Positions 35,491-44,119 of a stretch of 49,052 nt of DNA are shown here, piece by piece; position 1 is the stretch's first letter, and each line of letters opens with the position of its first letter. The position numbers and the translations under genes are program-made. Under the pieces are notes generated by a model. It saw nothing but the letters and a program-made list of their open reading frames with translations, did no database searches and was not told where the DNA came from. Origin of the DNA: DASQEH01 sp038239485 (GTDB lineage: Bacteria > Actinomycetota > Actinomycetes > Propionibacteriales > Nocardioidaceae); assembly GCA_038239485.1 (NCBI GenBank), contig JBBSET010000027.1, positions 1 to 49,052 on the forward strand. The letters run 5' to 3'.

Positions 35491-35841
35491 ATGACCGAGG
35501 ACCGTCCCATCTTCGTCCTGCACGAGCACCAGCGCCCACAGCACCACTTCGACCTGCGGCTGGAGGAGGACGGGGTGCTGCGCTCGTGGGCTGTCCCTCG
35601 CGGGCTGCCGGTCAGTACACGTGAGAACCGGCTCGCGATCCAGGTGGGCGACCACGATCTCGAGCACGCAGGCTATACCGACGCCGACAAGTCCATCGCC
35701 GACAGCGGCTGGTGGCAGGAGCGTGACCGCAACGAGCGGCGAATGGTCTTCACCCTGCACGGCCGGTCCGGCCCTACGAGGTACGCGCTGATCCGGACCG
35801 GCACGGACTGGCTGCTGCACCTGACTCGAGACCAGCCCTGA
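35491..35841 (+). CDS. Compact stand-alone LigD-type 3'-phosphoesterase domain
   Basis: 116-residue protein matching the phosphoesterase (PE) module of bacterial ligase D, which trims 3'-phosphates and ribonucleotides at DNA ends. FVLHEHQRPQHHFDLRLEED followed by GVLRSWAVPRG is diagnostic. Spacing maps the known metal and catalytic residues of Pseudomonas PE (H42, H48, D50, R52, H84, Y88) onto H13, H19, D21, R23, H55 and H59: all kept except Tyr to His. The usual segment with EGxIPxGxYG and VxxWDxG is missing, so the domain is ~35 residues short. No ligase or Ku gene lies near. Possibly co-transcribed with the GlxA regulator. Confidence 0.82.
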   Translation: MTEDRPIFVLHEHQRPQHHFDLRLEEDGVLRSWAVPRGLPVSTRENRLAIQVGDHDLEHAGYTDADKSIADSGWWQERDRNERRMVFTLHGRSGPTRYALIRTGTDWLLHLTRDQP

Positions 35842-35944
35842 ACCGAGGCCGTGTCCGCCGGTGTGCCAGCGCTCGGAGCCCGACGCGCGCCGTTCGCGCC
35901 ATCCATGTGGAAGGGTTGACTGGATGGTGGACAAGGGGGAGCGG

Positions 35945-36547
35945 ATGCGGCGGATGGCGCTCACAGGCGGAATCGCGGCCGGCAAGTCTGCCGTCAGCGC
36001 GATGCTGGTCGACCGCGGCGCGGTGGTGATCGACGCCGACGCGCTGGCGCGGGAGGTGGTCGGCCGGGGTACTCCTGGGCTCGGGGCCATCGTCGACGAG
36101 TTCGGGCCCGACATTCTGACGCCGGCTGGAGAGCTGGACCGCCCGGCCCTGGGCCGGTTGGTCTTCGACGACCCGTTGGCCCGCGCGCGGCTGGAGGCGA
36201 TCATCCACCCCTTGGTCAGAGCCCGGGCCGGCGAGATCGAGGCGGCTGCGGCTGCCGATGCCGTCGTCGTCCACGACATCCCCCTGCTGGTGGAGACCGG
36301 TCAGGCGTCGAGCTTCGACACCGTGATCGTGGTCGACGCACCTGTCGAGATCCAGATCCGACGGTTGGCCTCCCAGCGGGCGATGTCACCCGAGCAGGCG
36401 CGGAGTCGTATCGACGCCCAGGCCACCAGGGAGCAGCGGCGCGCCGTCGCCGACCACGTGCTGCTCAACGACGGCTCGCTCGACGACCTCACGAGTGCAG
36501 TCGACGCGCTCTGGCAACGGCTCACCAGCGCTTCCCCCGGCCGCTAG
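35945..36547 (+). CDS. coaE: Dephospho-CoA kinase
   Basis: 200-residue kinase for the last step of coenzyme A synthesis. P-loop LTGGIAAGKSAV lies at the N-terminus, with VVIDADALAREVV and the lid region RRLASQRAMSPEQARSRID. ATG 35945 is chosen because AAGGGGGAG (35933-35941) is just upstream and the length is then the family norm; ATG 35924 would add seven residues. Gene order rpsA-coaE is conserved in actinobacteria; here four genes are placed between them. Confidence 0.95.
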   Translation: MRRMALTGGIAAGKSAVSAMLVDRGAVVIDADALAREVVGRGTPGLGAIVDEFGPDILTPAGELDRPALGRLVFDDPLARARLEAIIHPLVRARAGEIEAAAAADAVVVHDIPLLVETGQASSFDTVIVVDAPVEIQIRRLASQRAMSPEQARSRIDAQATREQRRAVADHVLLNDGSLDDLTSAVDALWQRLTSASPGR

Positions 36548-36559
36548 CTCGTCCGGTTC

Positions 36560-36573
36560 GCTCAGCGCTGAGC
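36560..36573. terminator. Palindrome between coaE and the sigma factor gene
   Basis: GCTCAGC/GCTGAGC, a perfect 14-bp palindrome in the 38-nt gap between two convergent stops. It may act as a short two-way terminator, though without a loop the RNA stem would be limited to five pairs. Confidence 0.35.
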
Positions 36574-36585
36574 TGCGCGGTTGGC

Positions 36586-37548
36586 TCAGGCGGCCAGGTC
36601 GGGGTCGGCGAGCTTGCGCAGCTGGGCGAGAGCCTCGCGCTCGAGCTGGCGGACCCGCTCGGCCGACACGCCGTGACGGGCTCCGATGTCAGCCAGCTTC
36701 TCCTGCCTGCCGTCGACCAGGCCGTACCGCGAACGGATCACGTCGGCAGAGCGTGGGTCGAGCAGCTCGACCAGGTCGTCGAGGCGCCTTCGCGACTCGA
36801 CATCGAGGAAGGCCGAGTCCGGTCCGGGAGTGGTCTCGCGGGCAACGAGGTCACCGAGCGAGGTGTCGCCGTCGTCGTCGACCGGGGTGTCGAGGCTCAC
36901 GTGGTCGCGACCCCAGTTGATCAGGTCGAGGACCCGCTCCATCGTCATATCCAGCTCCACCGCGATCTCGGCGGGCTCCGGGTCGCGTCCGAGCTGGCGC
37001 TCCAGCGTGCGGCGAGCGGAGCCGATCTGGTTGAGCTCCTCGACGACATGGACAGGAAGGCGGACCACCCTGGCCTGCTGGGCGATGCCTCGGGTGATCG
37101 CTTGGCGCACCCACCAGGTGGCGTAGGTGGAGAACTTGTAGCCCTTGGCGTAGTCGAACTTCTCGACCGCCCGGATCAGGCCGGTGTTGCCTTCCTGGAC
37201 GAGGTCCAGCATCGGCATCGCGGAACGGCCGTACTTGCGGGCGATGGACACCACCAGGCGTAGGTTCGCCTTGACGAAGCGCTGCAGGGCGCGCTGACCG
37301 TCCTCGACCAGCCACTCGAGCTCCTGGCGGGTCGCGCGCTTCGGCGCTCCACCCTTGGCGCGGCCGACCTGCCCGGTCGCCAGCAGATGCTCGGCGAACA
37401 GGCCGGCCTCGATGGCCTTGGAGAGCTCGACCTCGGTGGCAGCGTCGAGGAGCGGGGTCCGCGCAATTTCGTCGAGGTACATGCCGACGCTGTCGCGCCC
37501 CCCGATCGAGCCGGCTCGTGACTCGCTGTTGGTGCGTCGTGTGGTCAC
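36586..37548 (-). CDS. Group-2 RNA polymerase sigma-70 factor (SigB/HrdD-like)
   Basis: 320-residue non-essential-type sigma factor without the long region 1.1. Region 1.2 is DSVGMYLDEIARTPLL; region 2 has NLRLVVSIARKYG, LDLVQEGNTGLIRAVEKFDY and KFSTYATWWVRQAI; region 3 follows; region 4 has YGLVDGRQEKLADIG and VSAERVRQLEREAL. It should recognise promoters like those of the main sigma. GTG 37548 is chosen for the AAAGGAG 7 nt upstream. The promoter is of the SigR/SigH type (GGAAT-N18-GTT), placing it in the oxidative or heat stress cascade, as with mycobacterial sigB and streptomycete hrdD. Confidence 0.93.
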   Translation of the reverse strand: MTTRRTNSESRAGSIGGRDSVGMYLDEIARTPLLDAATEVELSKAIEAGLFAEHLLATGQVGRAKGGAPKRATRQELEWLVEDGQRALQRFVKANLRLVVSIARKYGRSAMPMLDLVQEGNTGLIRAVEKFDYAKGYKFSTYATWWVRQAITRGIAQQARVVRLPVHVVEELNQIGSARRTLERQLGRDPEPAEIAVELDMTMERVLDLINWGRDHVSLDTPVDDDGDTSLGDLVARETTPGPDSAFLDVESRRRLDDLVELLDPRSADVIRSRYGLVDGRQEKLADIGARHGVSAERVRQLEREALAQLRKLADPDLAA

Positions 37549-37594
37549 GGGATGCTCCTTTCCTGGGCGCTTCAGAGAGCGACGTATACTGAGC

Positions 37595-37620
37595 AACGCT
37601 CACCGAGTGCCACAGATTCC
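37595..37620 (-). promoter_or_regulatory. SigR/SigH-type promoter of the group-2 sigma gene
   Basis: On the reverse strand GGAAT (37620-37616), exactly 18 nt, GTT (37597-37595), matching the SigR consensus GGAAT-N18-GTT. It predicts a start near 37586 and a ~38-nt leader with AAAGGAG. A 5-3-5 palindrome TGAGC-AAC-GCTCA (37590-37602) overlaps its -10 part. Confidence 0.7.
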
Positions 37621-37709
37621 TCAACTCGGCAACTTTTGCGCTCCGCGTCGAACGGAGTACTGAGTAAACGCGCTGGTCGGTCCAGGCAGTTGCCGATCTC
37701 AGCAGGTTC

Positions 37710-39878
37710 TTACGACGGCGCCACGGGCCGCCGAGCGGCTCCCGTCCGGTCGAGGATCCAGGCGTAGTAGTCGGCGGTCTCCCGCCAGGCGTCGTAGCGC
37801 CCGCTCGCACCCCCATGGCCGGCGGACATCTCGCACTTCAGCAGGAGCTGGCTGTCGCCGGTGACTGTGGCGCGCAGCCGAGCCACCCACTTTGCGGGTT
37901 CGACGTAGTAGACGCGAGTGTCGTTGATCGAAGTGAGGGCATAGATCGCAGGGTAGGGTCGCGCCGCGAGGTTTTCATAGGGCGTGTAGGACTTCATGTA
38001 GGCATATACCTCGGCGTCGTGCAGCGGGTCCCCCCACTCGTCCCACTCGATCACGGTCAGCGGCAGCGAGGGGTCGAGGATGGTCGTCAACGCGTCCACG
38101 AACGGTACCTGCGCGACGATCGAGCCGAACAGATCCGGCGCGAGGTTGGCGGCCGCGCCCATCAGCAGCCCACCGGCACTGCCCCCGAGACCCACGAGGT
38201 GCTCCGGGTCCGTCCAGCCCGTGTCGACGAGGTGCTGCGCGCAGTCGACGTAGTCGAAGAAGGTGTTCTTCTTCGCAAGCAGCTTGCCCTCCTCGTACCA
38301 ACGTCGGCCCAGCTCGCCACCTCCGCGGATGTGCGCGACGGCATAGACCATGCCGCGGTCGAGCAGAGAGAGCCTGGCGATGCTCATGGCGGGGTCCATG
38401 CTGATCTCGTACGATCCGTAGCCGTACAGCAGCAACGGTGAGCCGCTGTTCGGCTCCACGCTTGTATGCCGGATGAGCGACAGTGGCACCCGAGCGCCGT
38501 CGCGGGCGGTCACCCACTCGCGTGTCTGAACGTAGTCGGCCGGGTCGTAGCCGCCCAGCACGGGCTGTCGCTTGCGAAGGTGGAGCTCCTCGGTCGCCGG
38601 ATCGTACTCGTAGACCGTCCGCGGCGTCACCCAGGACGAGTAGCTGAGCCGGACGTACGGCTGGCGCCAGTCGGAGAAGCCGGCGGCGGACGCGGAGAAG
38701 AGCTCCTCGCCGAAGTCGATGGCGGACGCTGCCCGGATGCCGCCCTCGGTGAGCAGGAAGACCTGGACCTGCGGCAGGCCGTCCTCACGGAGGTTGACCA
38801 CCAGGGTGGTCGCGGACACGTCGATGTCTCCCAGCCGGACATCGTCGCGAGGTGGCACCAGGGTATCCAGCTGGTCGATGCCGGTGAGCGAGACCGGCCC
38901 GACCCCGAGCGCGAAGTTCACCGCATCCCGGTTGTGCAGCACAAGAAGCCTGTCGGCGCCGCCGATCACGGCGTGCTCGACGTGGTACTCCACGCCGGTC
39001 TCCCGCGGCACGAGCACCCGAAAGTCGCCGGTGGGGTCGGTCGCCTCGAGGATCCGGACCTCGCTGGTGATCTTGGAGTGCGACTCGAGCAGCAGGAACC
39101 GGTCCGAGGTGGAGCGTCCGATGCCGGTCCAGAAGCGGTCGTCGACCTCGTGGTGGACGAGCGTGTCGCTGGAAGCGTCGGTGCCGACCCTGTGGCGCCA
39201 GACCTTGTCGGGCCGCCAGGCGTCGTCGACGGTGCTGTAGAAGACCTGGCTGCCGTCGCCTGACCAGGTGGCCCCGGCCACGGTGTTCTCGATCCGGTCG
39301 TCGAGGAGTCGACCCGTGCTGAGATCCTTGAGGTAGACCGTGTACCGCTCGTCGCCCACCAGGTCGGTCGAGTAAGCCAGGAGGCGGCCGTCCAGGGTGA
39401 CGGCGAAGGCGCCGAGGGAGAAGATGTCGCCGCCGTCGGCAAGGGCGTTGCAGTCGACCAGCACCGCCTCGCCGTCGACGGCGGTACCCGGGGTGAGCGC
39501 GGGCGGTGTCCAGTCGTCGGGCTTCGCGGCCGCGCGGCACATGACGGGGTACTGGCTGCCCTCAGCGGTGCGCTGGTAGTACCAGAAGTCACCGCTTCGG
39601 CTGGGCACCGACAGGTCCGTCTCCTGCGTGCGGTCCTTGATCTCGGTGAAGAGGGCCTCCCGCAGATCTGCGAGGTGGGCCGTCTGAGCGGCGGTGTAGG
39701 CGTTCTCCGCCTCGAGGTAGGCCACCGTGTCGGAGCTGGCCTTGTCGCGCAGCCATTCGTAGTCGTCGACCACGACGTCGCCGTGGTGCTTGCGCGTGGT
39801 CGGCCGCTTGGCAGCGACTGGTGGGGCAGGCGCAGAGGAGGCTGCGGCGGCGACGTCGGACGGGCTCAGCGCGGTCAT
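37710..39878 (-). CDS. ptrB: Oligopeptidase B / prolyl oligopeptidase family S9A
   Basis: 722-residue serine peptidase that cuts short peptides, usually after basic residues. An N-terminal beta-propeller (~75-430) shields the C-terminal alpha/beta hydrolase. The triad is S567 (LGGSAGGLL), D653 (INDTRVYYVEP) and H688 (SAGHGGASGRY). PLLLYGYGSYE and AHIRGGGELGRRWYEEGK are family marks. No signal peptide, so cytoplasmic. ATG 39878 is supported by TAGGGT (39890-39885) 6 nt upstream, a leaderless arrangement. It lies 46 nt downstream of dinB on the same strand. Confidence 0.94.
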   Translation of the reverse strand: MTALSPSDVAAAASSAPAPPVAAKRPTTRKHHGDVVVDDYEWLRDKASSDTVAYLEAENAYTAAQTAHLADLREALFTEIKDRTQETDLSVPSRSGDFWYYQRTAEGSQYPVMCRAAAKPDDWTPPALTPGTAVDGEAVLVDCNALADGGDIFSLGAFAVTLDGRLLAYSTDLVGDERYTVYLKDLSTGRLLDDRIENTVAGATWSGDGSQVFYSTVDDAWRPDKVWRHRVGTDASSDTLVHHEVDDRFWTGIGRSTSDRFLLLESHSKITSEVRILEATDPTGDFRVLVPRETGVEYHVEHAVIGGADRLLVLHNRDAVNFALGVGPVSLTGIDQLDTLVPPRDDVRLGDIDVSATTLVVNLREDGLPQVQVFLLTEGGIRAASAIDFGEELFSASAAGFSDWRQPYVRLSYSSWVTPRTVYEYDPATEELHLRKRQPVLGGYDPADYVQTREWVTARDGARVPLSLIRHTSVEPNSGSPLLLYGYGSYEISMDPAMSIARLSLLDRGMVYAVAHIRGGGELGRRWYEEGKLLAKKNTFFDYVDCAQHLVDTGWTDPEHLVGLGGSAGGLLMGAAANLAPDLFGSIVAQVPFVDALTTILDPSLPLTVIEWDEWGDPLHDAEVYAYMKSYTPYENLAARPYPAIYALTSINDTRVYYVEPAKWVARLRATVTGDSQLLLKCEMSAGHGGASGRYDAWRETADYYAWILDRTGAARRPVAPS

Positions 39879-39884
39879 TCGAGG

Positions 39885-39890
39885 ACCCTA
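39885..39890 (-). promoter_or_regulatory. -10 box of leaderless ptrB promoter
   Basis: TAGGGT on the reverse strand, 6 nt before ATG 39878, in the short gap after dinB. Confidence 0.5.
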
Positions 39891-39924
39891 CCTCCCACCC
39901 CCGAGCCCGATGCGTGTCCGGCTG

Positions 39925-41379
39925 TCACCGTGCACAGCTCGAGCCGGGCGACGCCGTGTCGTTCGTCGCAGCACCCCCCTGGACGGCGTGAGGCGTCGGA
40001 GGGCCGGTCGCGCCCGGGCGCGTCTCGGCTGTGCCGGATACGACGACGACGGCCCCAGGGTCTGTGAGGACGCGGCGCCGGAGGTCGGGGTCGTCGGACG
40101 CGAACGTTCTGACCGGGCCAGGACCGGTATCGGCGGTCTCGAACCGCACCGTCACGCGTCCGAGTCCGGAGCCCCAGACCCAACCCGGACCAAGGCCGGC
40201 GTGCTCGACGTCCATGCCCGGCGCCCAGCCCTGGCCGTGCCGTGGCCGGTACTCGTCGGTCGACGTGCTGGTCTGCGCCTCGTTGGCGTCGAGGTCGTCG
40301 CTGTGCTCGTCGAAAAGGTCGTCCTGGACCCAGTCGGCCAGGCCCGTGACCCCCACCCCGACCAGCCGGACACCGGCGGTCGTGTCCAGCTCGGCGAGGA
40401 GCGCGTGGGCGAGCCTGCCGACGGACGCTGCCCGGTCGGTGGCACCGGGAAGAGTGGCCGACCGGGTATGGGTCGCGAAGTCGTGCATCCGCACCTTGAC
40501 GGTGACAGTCCGGCCGGAGAGCCGTGCTGTCCGCAGCCTGGCGCAGACGGTGCGTACGTGCCGGTCGACGATGTTGGCCAGCAGGACCTGGTCGACGATG
40601 TCGGCCTCGAACGTGTCCTCGACCGACACCGACTTCGTCTCCCGGTCCGAGACCACCGCCCGGTCGTCGTCGGCCCGGGCGAGAAAGAACAGGCTGGTGC
40701 CGTGTGCCTGGCCGAGCACCCGGACCAGCTCGTCGGCGCTGACGCACTCGAGCTCGCCGACGGTATGGACCCCGATGCGCCGCAGCCGCTCGGTCGTCAC
40801 CGGCCCGACGCCGGGGATCACGCTCACCTTCAGGGGGCGGAGCAGGCCGCGCTCCTCCCCGGGTCCGACGATCACAGCACCGTCCGGCTTGTCGAGCTCA
40901 CTCGCGATCTTGGCGACCAGCTTCGAGGTGGCGATCCCCACGGACGCGGTCACCCCACCCGTCGCGTCGTACACAGCCCGCTTGATGTCGGCGGCGATCT
41001 CCACAAGGCCGTCGACGGACAGGTCGGGTGCGGTAGGCGCCGCCGCCAGGTCGAGGAAGGCCTCGTCGAGCGAGAGCGGCTCGACCAGAGGACTGAGCGC
41101 ACGCAGCTCGGCCATTACGGCGTTGCTCGTGAGACGGTATGCGTCGAATCGTCCAGAAAGGAAGGCGGCCTGCGGGCAGCGCGACCGGGCCTCCGACATC
41201 GACATCGCCGACCGCACCCCGTACCGGCGCGCCTCGTACGACGCCGTGGCGACGACCCCGCGCAGGCCCACCCCGCCGACAACGACGGGTTTCCCGCGCA
41301 GCGACGGCTTGTCCCGTTGCTCGACGGCGGCGTAGAACGCGTCCAGGTCGAGGTGCAGGATCGATGCCTGGCTTCTCAC
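39925..41379 (-). CDS. dinB: DNA polymerase IV (Y family)
   Basis: 484-residue translesion polymerase. Catalytic motifs ILHLDLDAFYAAVEQ and PLSLDEAFLDL carry the metal-binding acids; the helix-hairpin-helix region is VIPGVGPVTTERLRRIGV; the clamp-binding peptide is QDDLF. The C-terminal ~130 residues after that peptide (GWAPGMDVEHAGLGPGWVW, VTVRFETADTGPGPVRTF) form the extension typical of actinobacterial DinB. GTG 41379 is chosen because the conserved N-terminus begins there and CATGAT (41391-41386) lies 6 nt upstream; no LexA box was seen nearby. Confidence 0.95.
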   Translation of the reverse strand: MRSQASILHLDLDAFYAAVEQRDKPSLRGKPVVVGGVGLRGVVATASYEARRYGVRSAMSMSEARSRCPQAAFLSGRFDAYRLTSNAVMAELRALSPLVEPLSLDEAFLDLAAAPTAPDLSVDGLVEIAADIKRAVYDATGGVTASVGIATSKLVAKIASELDKPDGAVIVGPGEERGLLRPLKVSVIPGVGPVTTERLRRIGVHTVGELECVSADELVRVLGQAHGTSLFFLARADDDRAVVSDRETKSVSVEDTFEADIVDQVLLANIVDRHVRTVCARLRTARLSGRTVTVKVRMHDFATHTRSATLPGATDRAASVGRLAHALLAELDTTAGVRLVGVGVTGLADWVQDDLFDEHSDDLDANEAQTSTSTDEYRPRHGQGWAPGMDVEHAGLGPGWVWGSGLGRVTVRFETADTGPGPVRTFASDDPDLRRRVLTDPGAVVVVSGTAETRPGATGPPTPHAVQGGAATNDTASPGSSCAR

Positions 41380-41385
41380 CGCCCC

Positions 41386-41391
41386 ATCATG
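41386..41391 (-). promoter_or_regulatory. -10 box of leaderless dinB promoter
   Basis: CATGAT on the reverse strand, 6 nt before GTG 41379. Confidence 0.45.
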
Positions 41392-41449
41392 GCCGACCCC
41401 TTCGTCCACAGGCACCGGCCTCAGGGTGTCGCGCGGCCCCGTCGCCGAG

Positions 41450-41455
41450 CAGGCT
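41450..41455 (+). promoter_or_regulatory. -10 box of leaderless DUF4192 gene
   Basis: CAGGCT, 6 nt, ATG 41462; divergent from dinB with 82 nt between the two start codons. Confidence 0.4.
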
Positions 41456-41461
41456 CCCTGC

Positions 41462-42472
41462 ATGCCCAGACGAGACCGAGACGCCAGACGTGCACCCGAC
41501 GAGCGGCACACCTCCGTGCTGACCAAGCTCCGGCAGCCGTCGGACGTGGTCGCCATGATCCCTTACGTCGTCGGCTTCATGCCCGCAGACAGCGTGGTCG
41601 TCGTCTCGTTGCAAGGGGTCCGGCAGCGGTTCGGCCCCTGCTTCCGGCTCGACCTGGCCGCCAGCGCCGACGACGCGGAGGCGCAGGCCCGATATCTTGC
41701 GGAGGTGGTCGGGGGGCACGGCTTCGGGGCCGTTCTGATCGTGGCCTTCTGCGGTGACGTACTGCGGGCCGATGCCGTGGTGCACCCGTTCCTGCGGGAG
41801 CTGAGGGAGAGGCGGGTCCGGGTCGTCGAGGCATTGAGAGCCGACGGGCACCGGTGGTGGTCGTACCTGTGCTCGGACCCGGCGTGCTGCAGCCCGGATG
41901 GGTCCGCCTACGACTCGGACTCCTCCTGGGTGGCTGCCGAGGCCGTCCTGGCCGGTATGCACCGGGTGCCGGATCGGGACAGCCTGCGGCAGCAGTTCGA
42001 GCCGCTGCAAGCCGACGTCCGCGTCGTAGCAGCCGAGTGTGAGCGGTTGCGAAAGGTTCGTGGGACGGCTCATCTGGACATCTCCGGCCTCGACCGGATC
42101 ATCGAGCGCAACCTGCCCGACCCCGATTCCATGCCGGTGTCCGACATCGCCGAGCTCCTGCTCGCACTGCAGTGGCTGGCGCTGCGAGATGCCGCGTGGA
42201 GCCTGATGAGCCGGGCCGACGCGCACCGCCACTTCCTGGTCTGGCGTCGGGTGATGACGGCGGCACCCGACGAGCTGATGGCGCCGGCAGGAAGCCTGGC
42301 CGGCTTTGCGGCCTGGCTCGACGGACGCGGCGTCGACGCCCGACACGCAGCCGAGCGGGTCCAGCAGGTCCGGCCCGGCTACTCGATGTGTGGTCTGCTG
42401 GTGGACATCCTCGAGGCCACCCTCGATCCCGAGATGTGGAGCGACTTCCCTTTCCTGCGCGACCCTTCGTGA
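41462..42472 (+). CDS. DUF4192 family protein
   Basis: 336-residue cytoplasmic protein of an actinobacterial family of unknown function. The N-terminal VLTKLRQPSDVVAMIPYVVG and FMPADSVVVVSLQG are the DUF4192 mark; the middle has HRWWSYLCSDPACCSPDGS (a cysteine-rich bend) and the C-terminal half is helical with LLLALQWLALRDAAW. Family members often lie beside DNA repair or replication genes, and here it is divergent from dinB, but no function should be assigned. ATG 41462 fits both the family start and a leaderless -10 box. Confidence 0.82.
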   Translation: MPRRDRDARRAPDERHTSVLTKLRQPSDVVAMIPYVVGFMPADSVVVVSLQGVRQRFGPCFRLDLAASADDAEAQARYLAEVVGGHGFGAVLIVAFCGDVLRADAVVHPFLRELRERRVRVVEALRADGHRWWSYLCSDPACCSPDGSAYDSDSSWVAAEAVLAGMHRVPDRDSLRQQFEPLQADVRVVAAECERLRKVRGTAHLDISGLDRIIERNLPDPDSMPVSDIAELLLALQWLALRDAAWSLMSRADAHRHFLVWRRVMTAAPDELMAPAGSLAGFAAWLDGRGVDARHAAERVQQVRPGYSMCGLLVDILEATLDPEMWSDFPFLRDPS

Positions 42473-42546
42473 TGAGGGCCTAGGGTCGTCGCCCCCGGCC
42501 GGCCGGCGTCGAGGCTGGCGTCTACCGGCGTCTCACGGCAGTCTTG

Positions 42547-42576
42547 TCTCGTTCCGGCGCATCTCGTTCCGGCGCG
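42547..42576 (+). repeat. Two 15-bp tandem repeats upstream of the GCS2-type gene
   Basis: TCTCGTTCCGGCGCA (42547-42561) followed at once by TCTCGTTCCGGCGCG (42562-42576), 14 of 15 identical. They end ~55 nt before the start codon and are the only tandem repeat seen in the window. Possible binding site for a regulator. Confidence 0.75.
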
Positions 42577-42631
42577 CATGGAGTCGCCGGGCCGTTCGGT
42601 CGGTCGCCTGGATCAAAGGAGGTGCCTCGCG

Positions 42632-44113
42632 ATGGGGCAAGACGTCGAGCGCCGAGAGTTCACCCGAGAGGACCGGACCCGGTATCGCGAGAAGGTGCGC
42701 CAGTGTCTGGACGTCTTCGCGCGGATGCTCCGCGAGGCGCGCTTCGACGCCGAGCGGCCGATGACCGGTCTGGAGGTGGAGCTCAACCTCGTCGACGACG
42801 CCTTCGACCCGGCTATGAAGAACGCCGAGGCGCTCGAGGCGATCGCCGACCCCGACTTCGTGACCGAGCTGGGCCAGTTCAACCTGGAGATCAACGTTCC
42901 TCCCCGGCGCCTCTCGGGTGCCGGGATCACCACCTTCGAGACCGACGTCAGGAAGAGCCTCAATGCGGCGGAGGCGAAGGCCAGCGAGGTAGGGGCGCAC
43001 ATGGTCATGGTGGGGATCTTGCCCACTCTGCGCTCGGAGCACATGCACGCCGAGACGATCTCCGCCAATCCCAGGTACCGGCTGCTCAACGATCAGATCT
43101 TCGCGGCGCGGGGCGAGGATCTCGACATCGCCATCCACGGCCAGGAAAGGCTGAGGGTCACCGTCGACAGCATCGTGCCGGAGGCGGCGTGCACGTCGAT
43201 GCAGCTCCATCTGCAGGTGAGCCCCGAGGACTTCTCGCACTACTGGAACGCCTCGCAGGCCGTCGCCGGCATCCAGCTGGCGGTGGGAGCCAACTCTCCT
43301 TTCCTGCTCGGCAAGGAGCTCTGGGCAGAAACGCGGATCGCGCTGTTCGAGCAGGCCACCGACACGCGTAGTGAGGAGCTGAAGGCCCAGGGCGTGAGGC
43401 CACGCGTCTGGTTCGGCGAGCGCTGGATCACCTCGATCTTCGATCTGTTCGAGGAGAATGTGAGGTATTTCCCCGCCCTCCTGCCCATCACGGAGGACGA
43501 GGACCCGGTCGCCGTCCTCGATGGCGGCGATACGCCGCACCTGGGTGAGCTACGGCTGCACAACGGGACGATCTACCGCTGGAACCGCCCGGTCTACGAC
43601 GTGGTGCGCGGCGTCCCGCATCTGCGGGTGGAGAACCGGGTGTTGCCGGCCGGTCCGACAGTCGTCGACATGATGGCCAACGCCGCCTTCTACTTCGGTC
43701 TGGTCCGCTCGATGGCCGAGGACGAGCGGCCGATCTGGTCCCAGATGTCGTTCAGCGCCGCCGAGGAGAACTTCCACGCCGGAGCTCGTGACGGGATCCA
43801 GGCGCAGGTGTACTGGCCGGGCATCGGCACGGTGTCGGCGGCCGAGCTGGTGCTGCGCCGGCTGCTGCCCAGGGCCTACGACGGTTTGGACCGCTGGGGG
43901 ATGGAGCCAGCGGACCGCGACCGCCTGATGAAGATCGTCGAGCAACGCTGTCTCACCGGTCGAAACGGGTCGACGTGGCAGACCGAGACCTTCCACCGGC
44001 TGTTCGACGGCGGGGCGATGGACCGCTTTGACGCGCTGCGCGAGGTCGTTGCGCTCTACTCCCGCCACATGCACGAGAACCTGCCCGTGCACGAGTGGCC
44101 CGTTGGCCAGTGA
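42632..44113 (+). CDS. Glutamate-cysteine ligase-like (GCS2-family) carboxylate-amine ligase
   Basis: 493-residue protein of the GCS2/gamma-glutamylcysteine synthetase-like fold. MTGLEVELNLVDD (metal-binding acids), LGQFNLEINVPPR, the MQLHLQVSPEDFSHYWNA segment and GANSPFLLGKELWAETR are recognisable. It should join a carboxylate (often Glu gamma-carboxyl) to an amine using ATP. Actinobacteria make mycothiol, so glutathione synthesis is not the obvious role; product unknown. ATG 42632 has a strong AAAGGAGGTG site (42615-42624). Two 15-bp tandem repeats lie upstream. A UspA gene follows after 46 nt. Confidence 0.82.
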   Translation: MGQDVERREFTREDRTRYREKVRQCLDVFARMLREARFDAERPMTGLEVELNLVDDAFDPAMKNAEALEAIADPDFVTELGQFNLEINVPPRRLSGAGITTFETDVRKSLNAAEAKASEVGAHMVMVGILPTLRSEHMHAETISANPRYRLLNDQIFAARGEDLDIAIHGQERLRVTVDSIVPEAACTSMQLHLQVSPEDFSHYWNASQAVAGIQLAVGANSPFLLGKELWAETRIALFEQATDTRSEELKAQGVRPRVWFGERWITSIFDLFEENVRYFPALLPITEDEDPVAVLDGGDTPHLGELRLHNGTIYRWNRPVYDVVRGVPHLRVENRVLPAGPTVVDMMANAAFYFGLVRSMAEDERPIWSQMSFSAAEENFHAGARDGIQAQVYWPGIGTVSAAELVLRRLLPRAYDGLDRWGMEPADRDRLMKIVEQRCLTGRNGSTWQTETFHRLFDGGAMDRFDALREVVALYSRHMHENLPVHEWPVGQ

Positions 44114-44119
44114 CTCAGG

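Noticed and set aside
39790..41757. 655-codon forward frame opposite dinB
   Set aside because: Antisense shadow; dinB on the reverse strand has all catalytic motifs.
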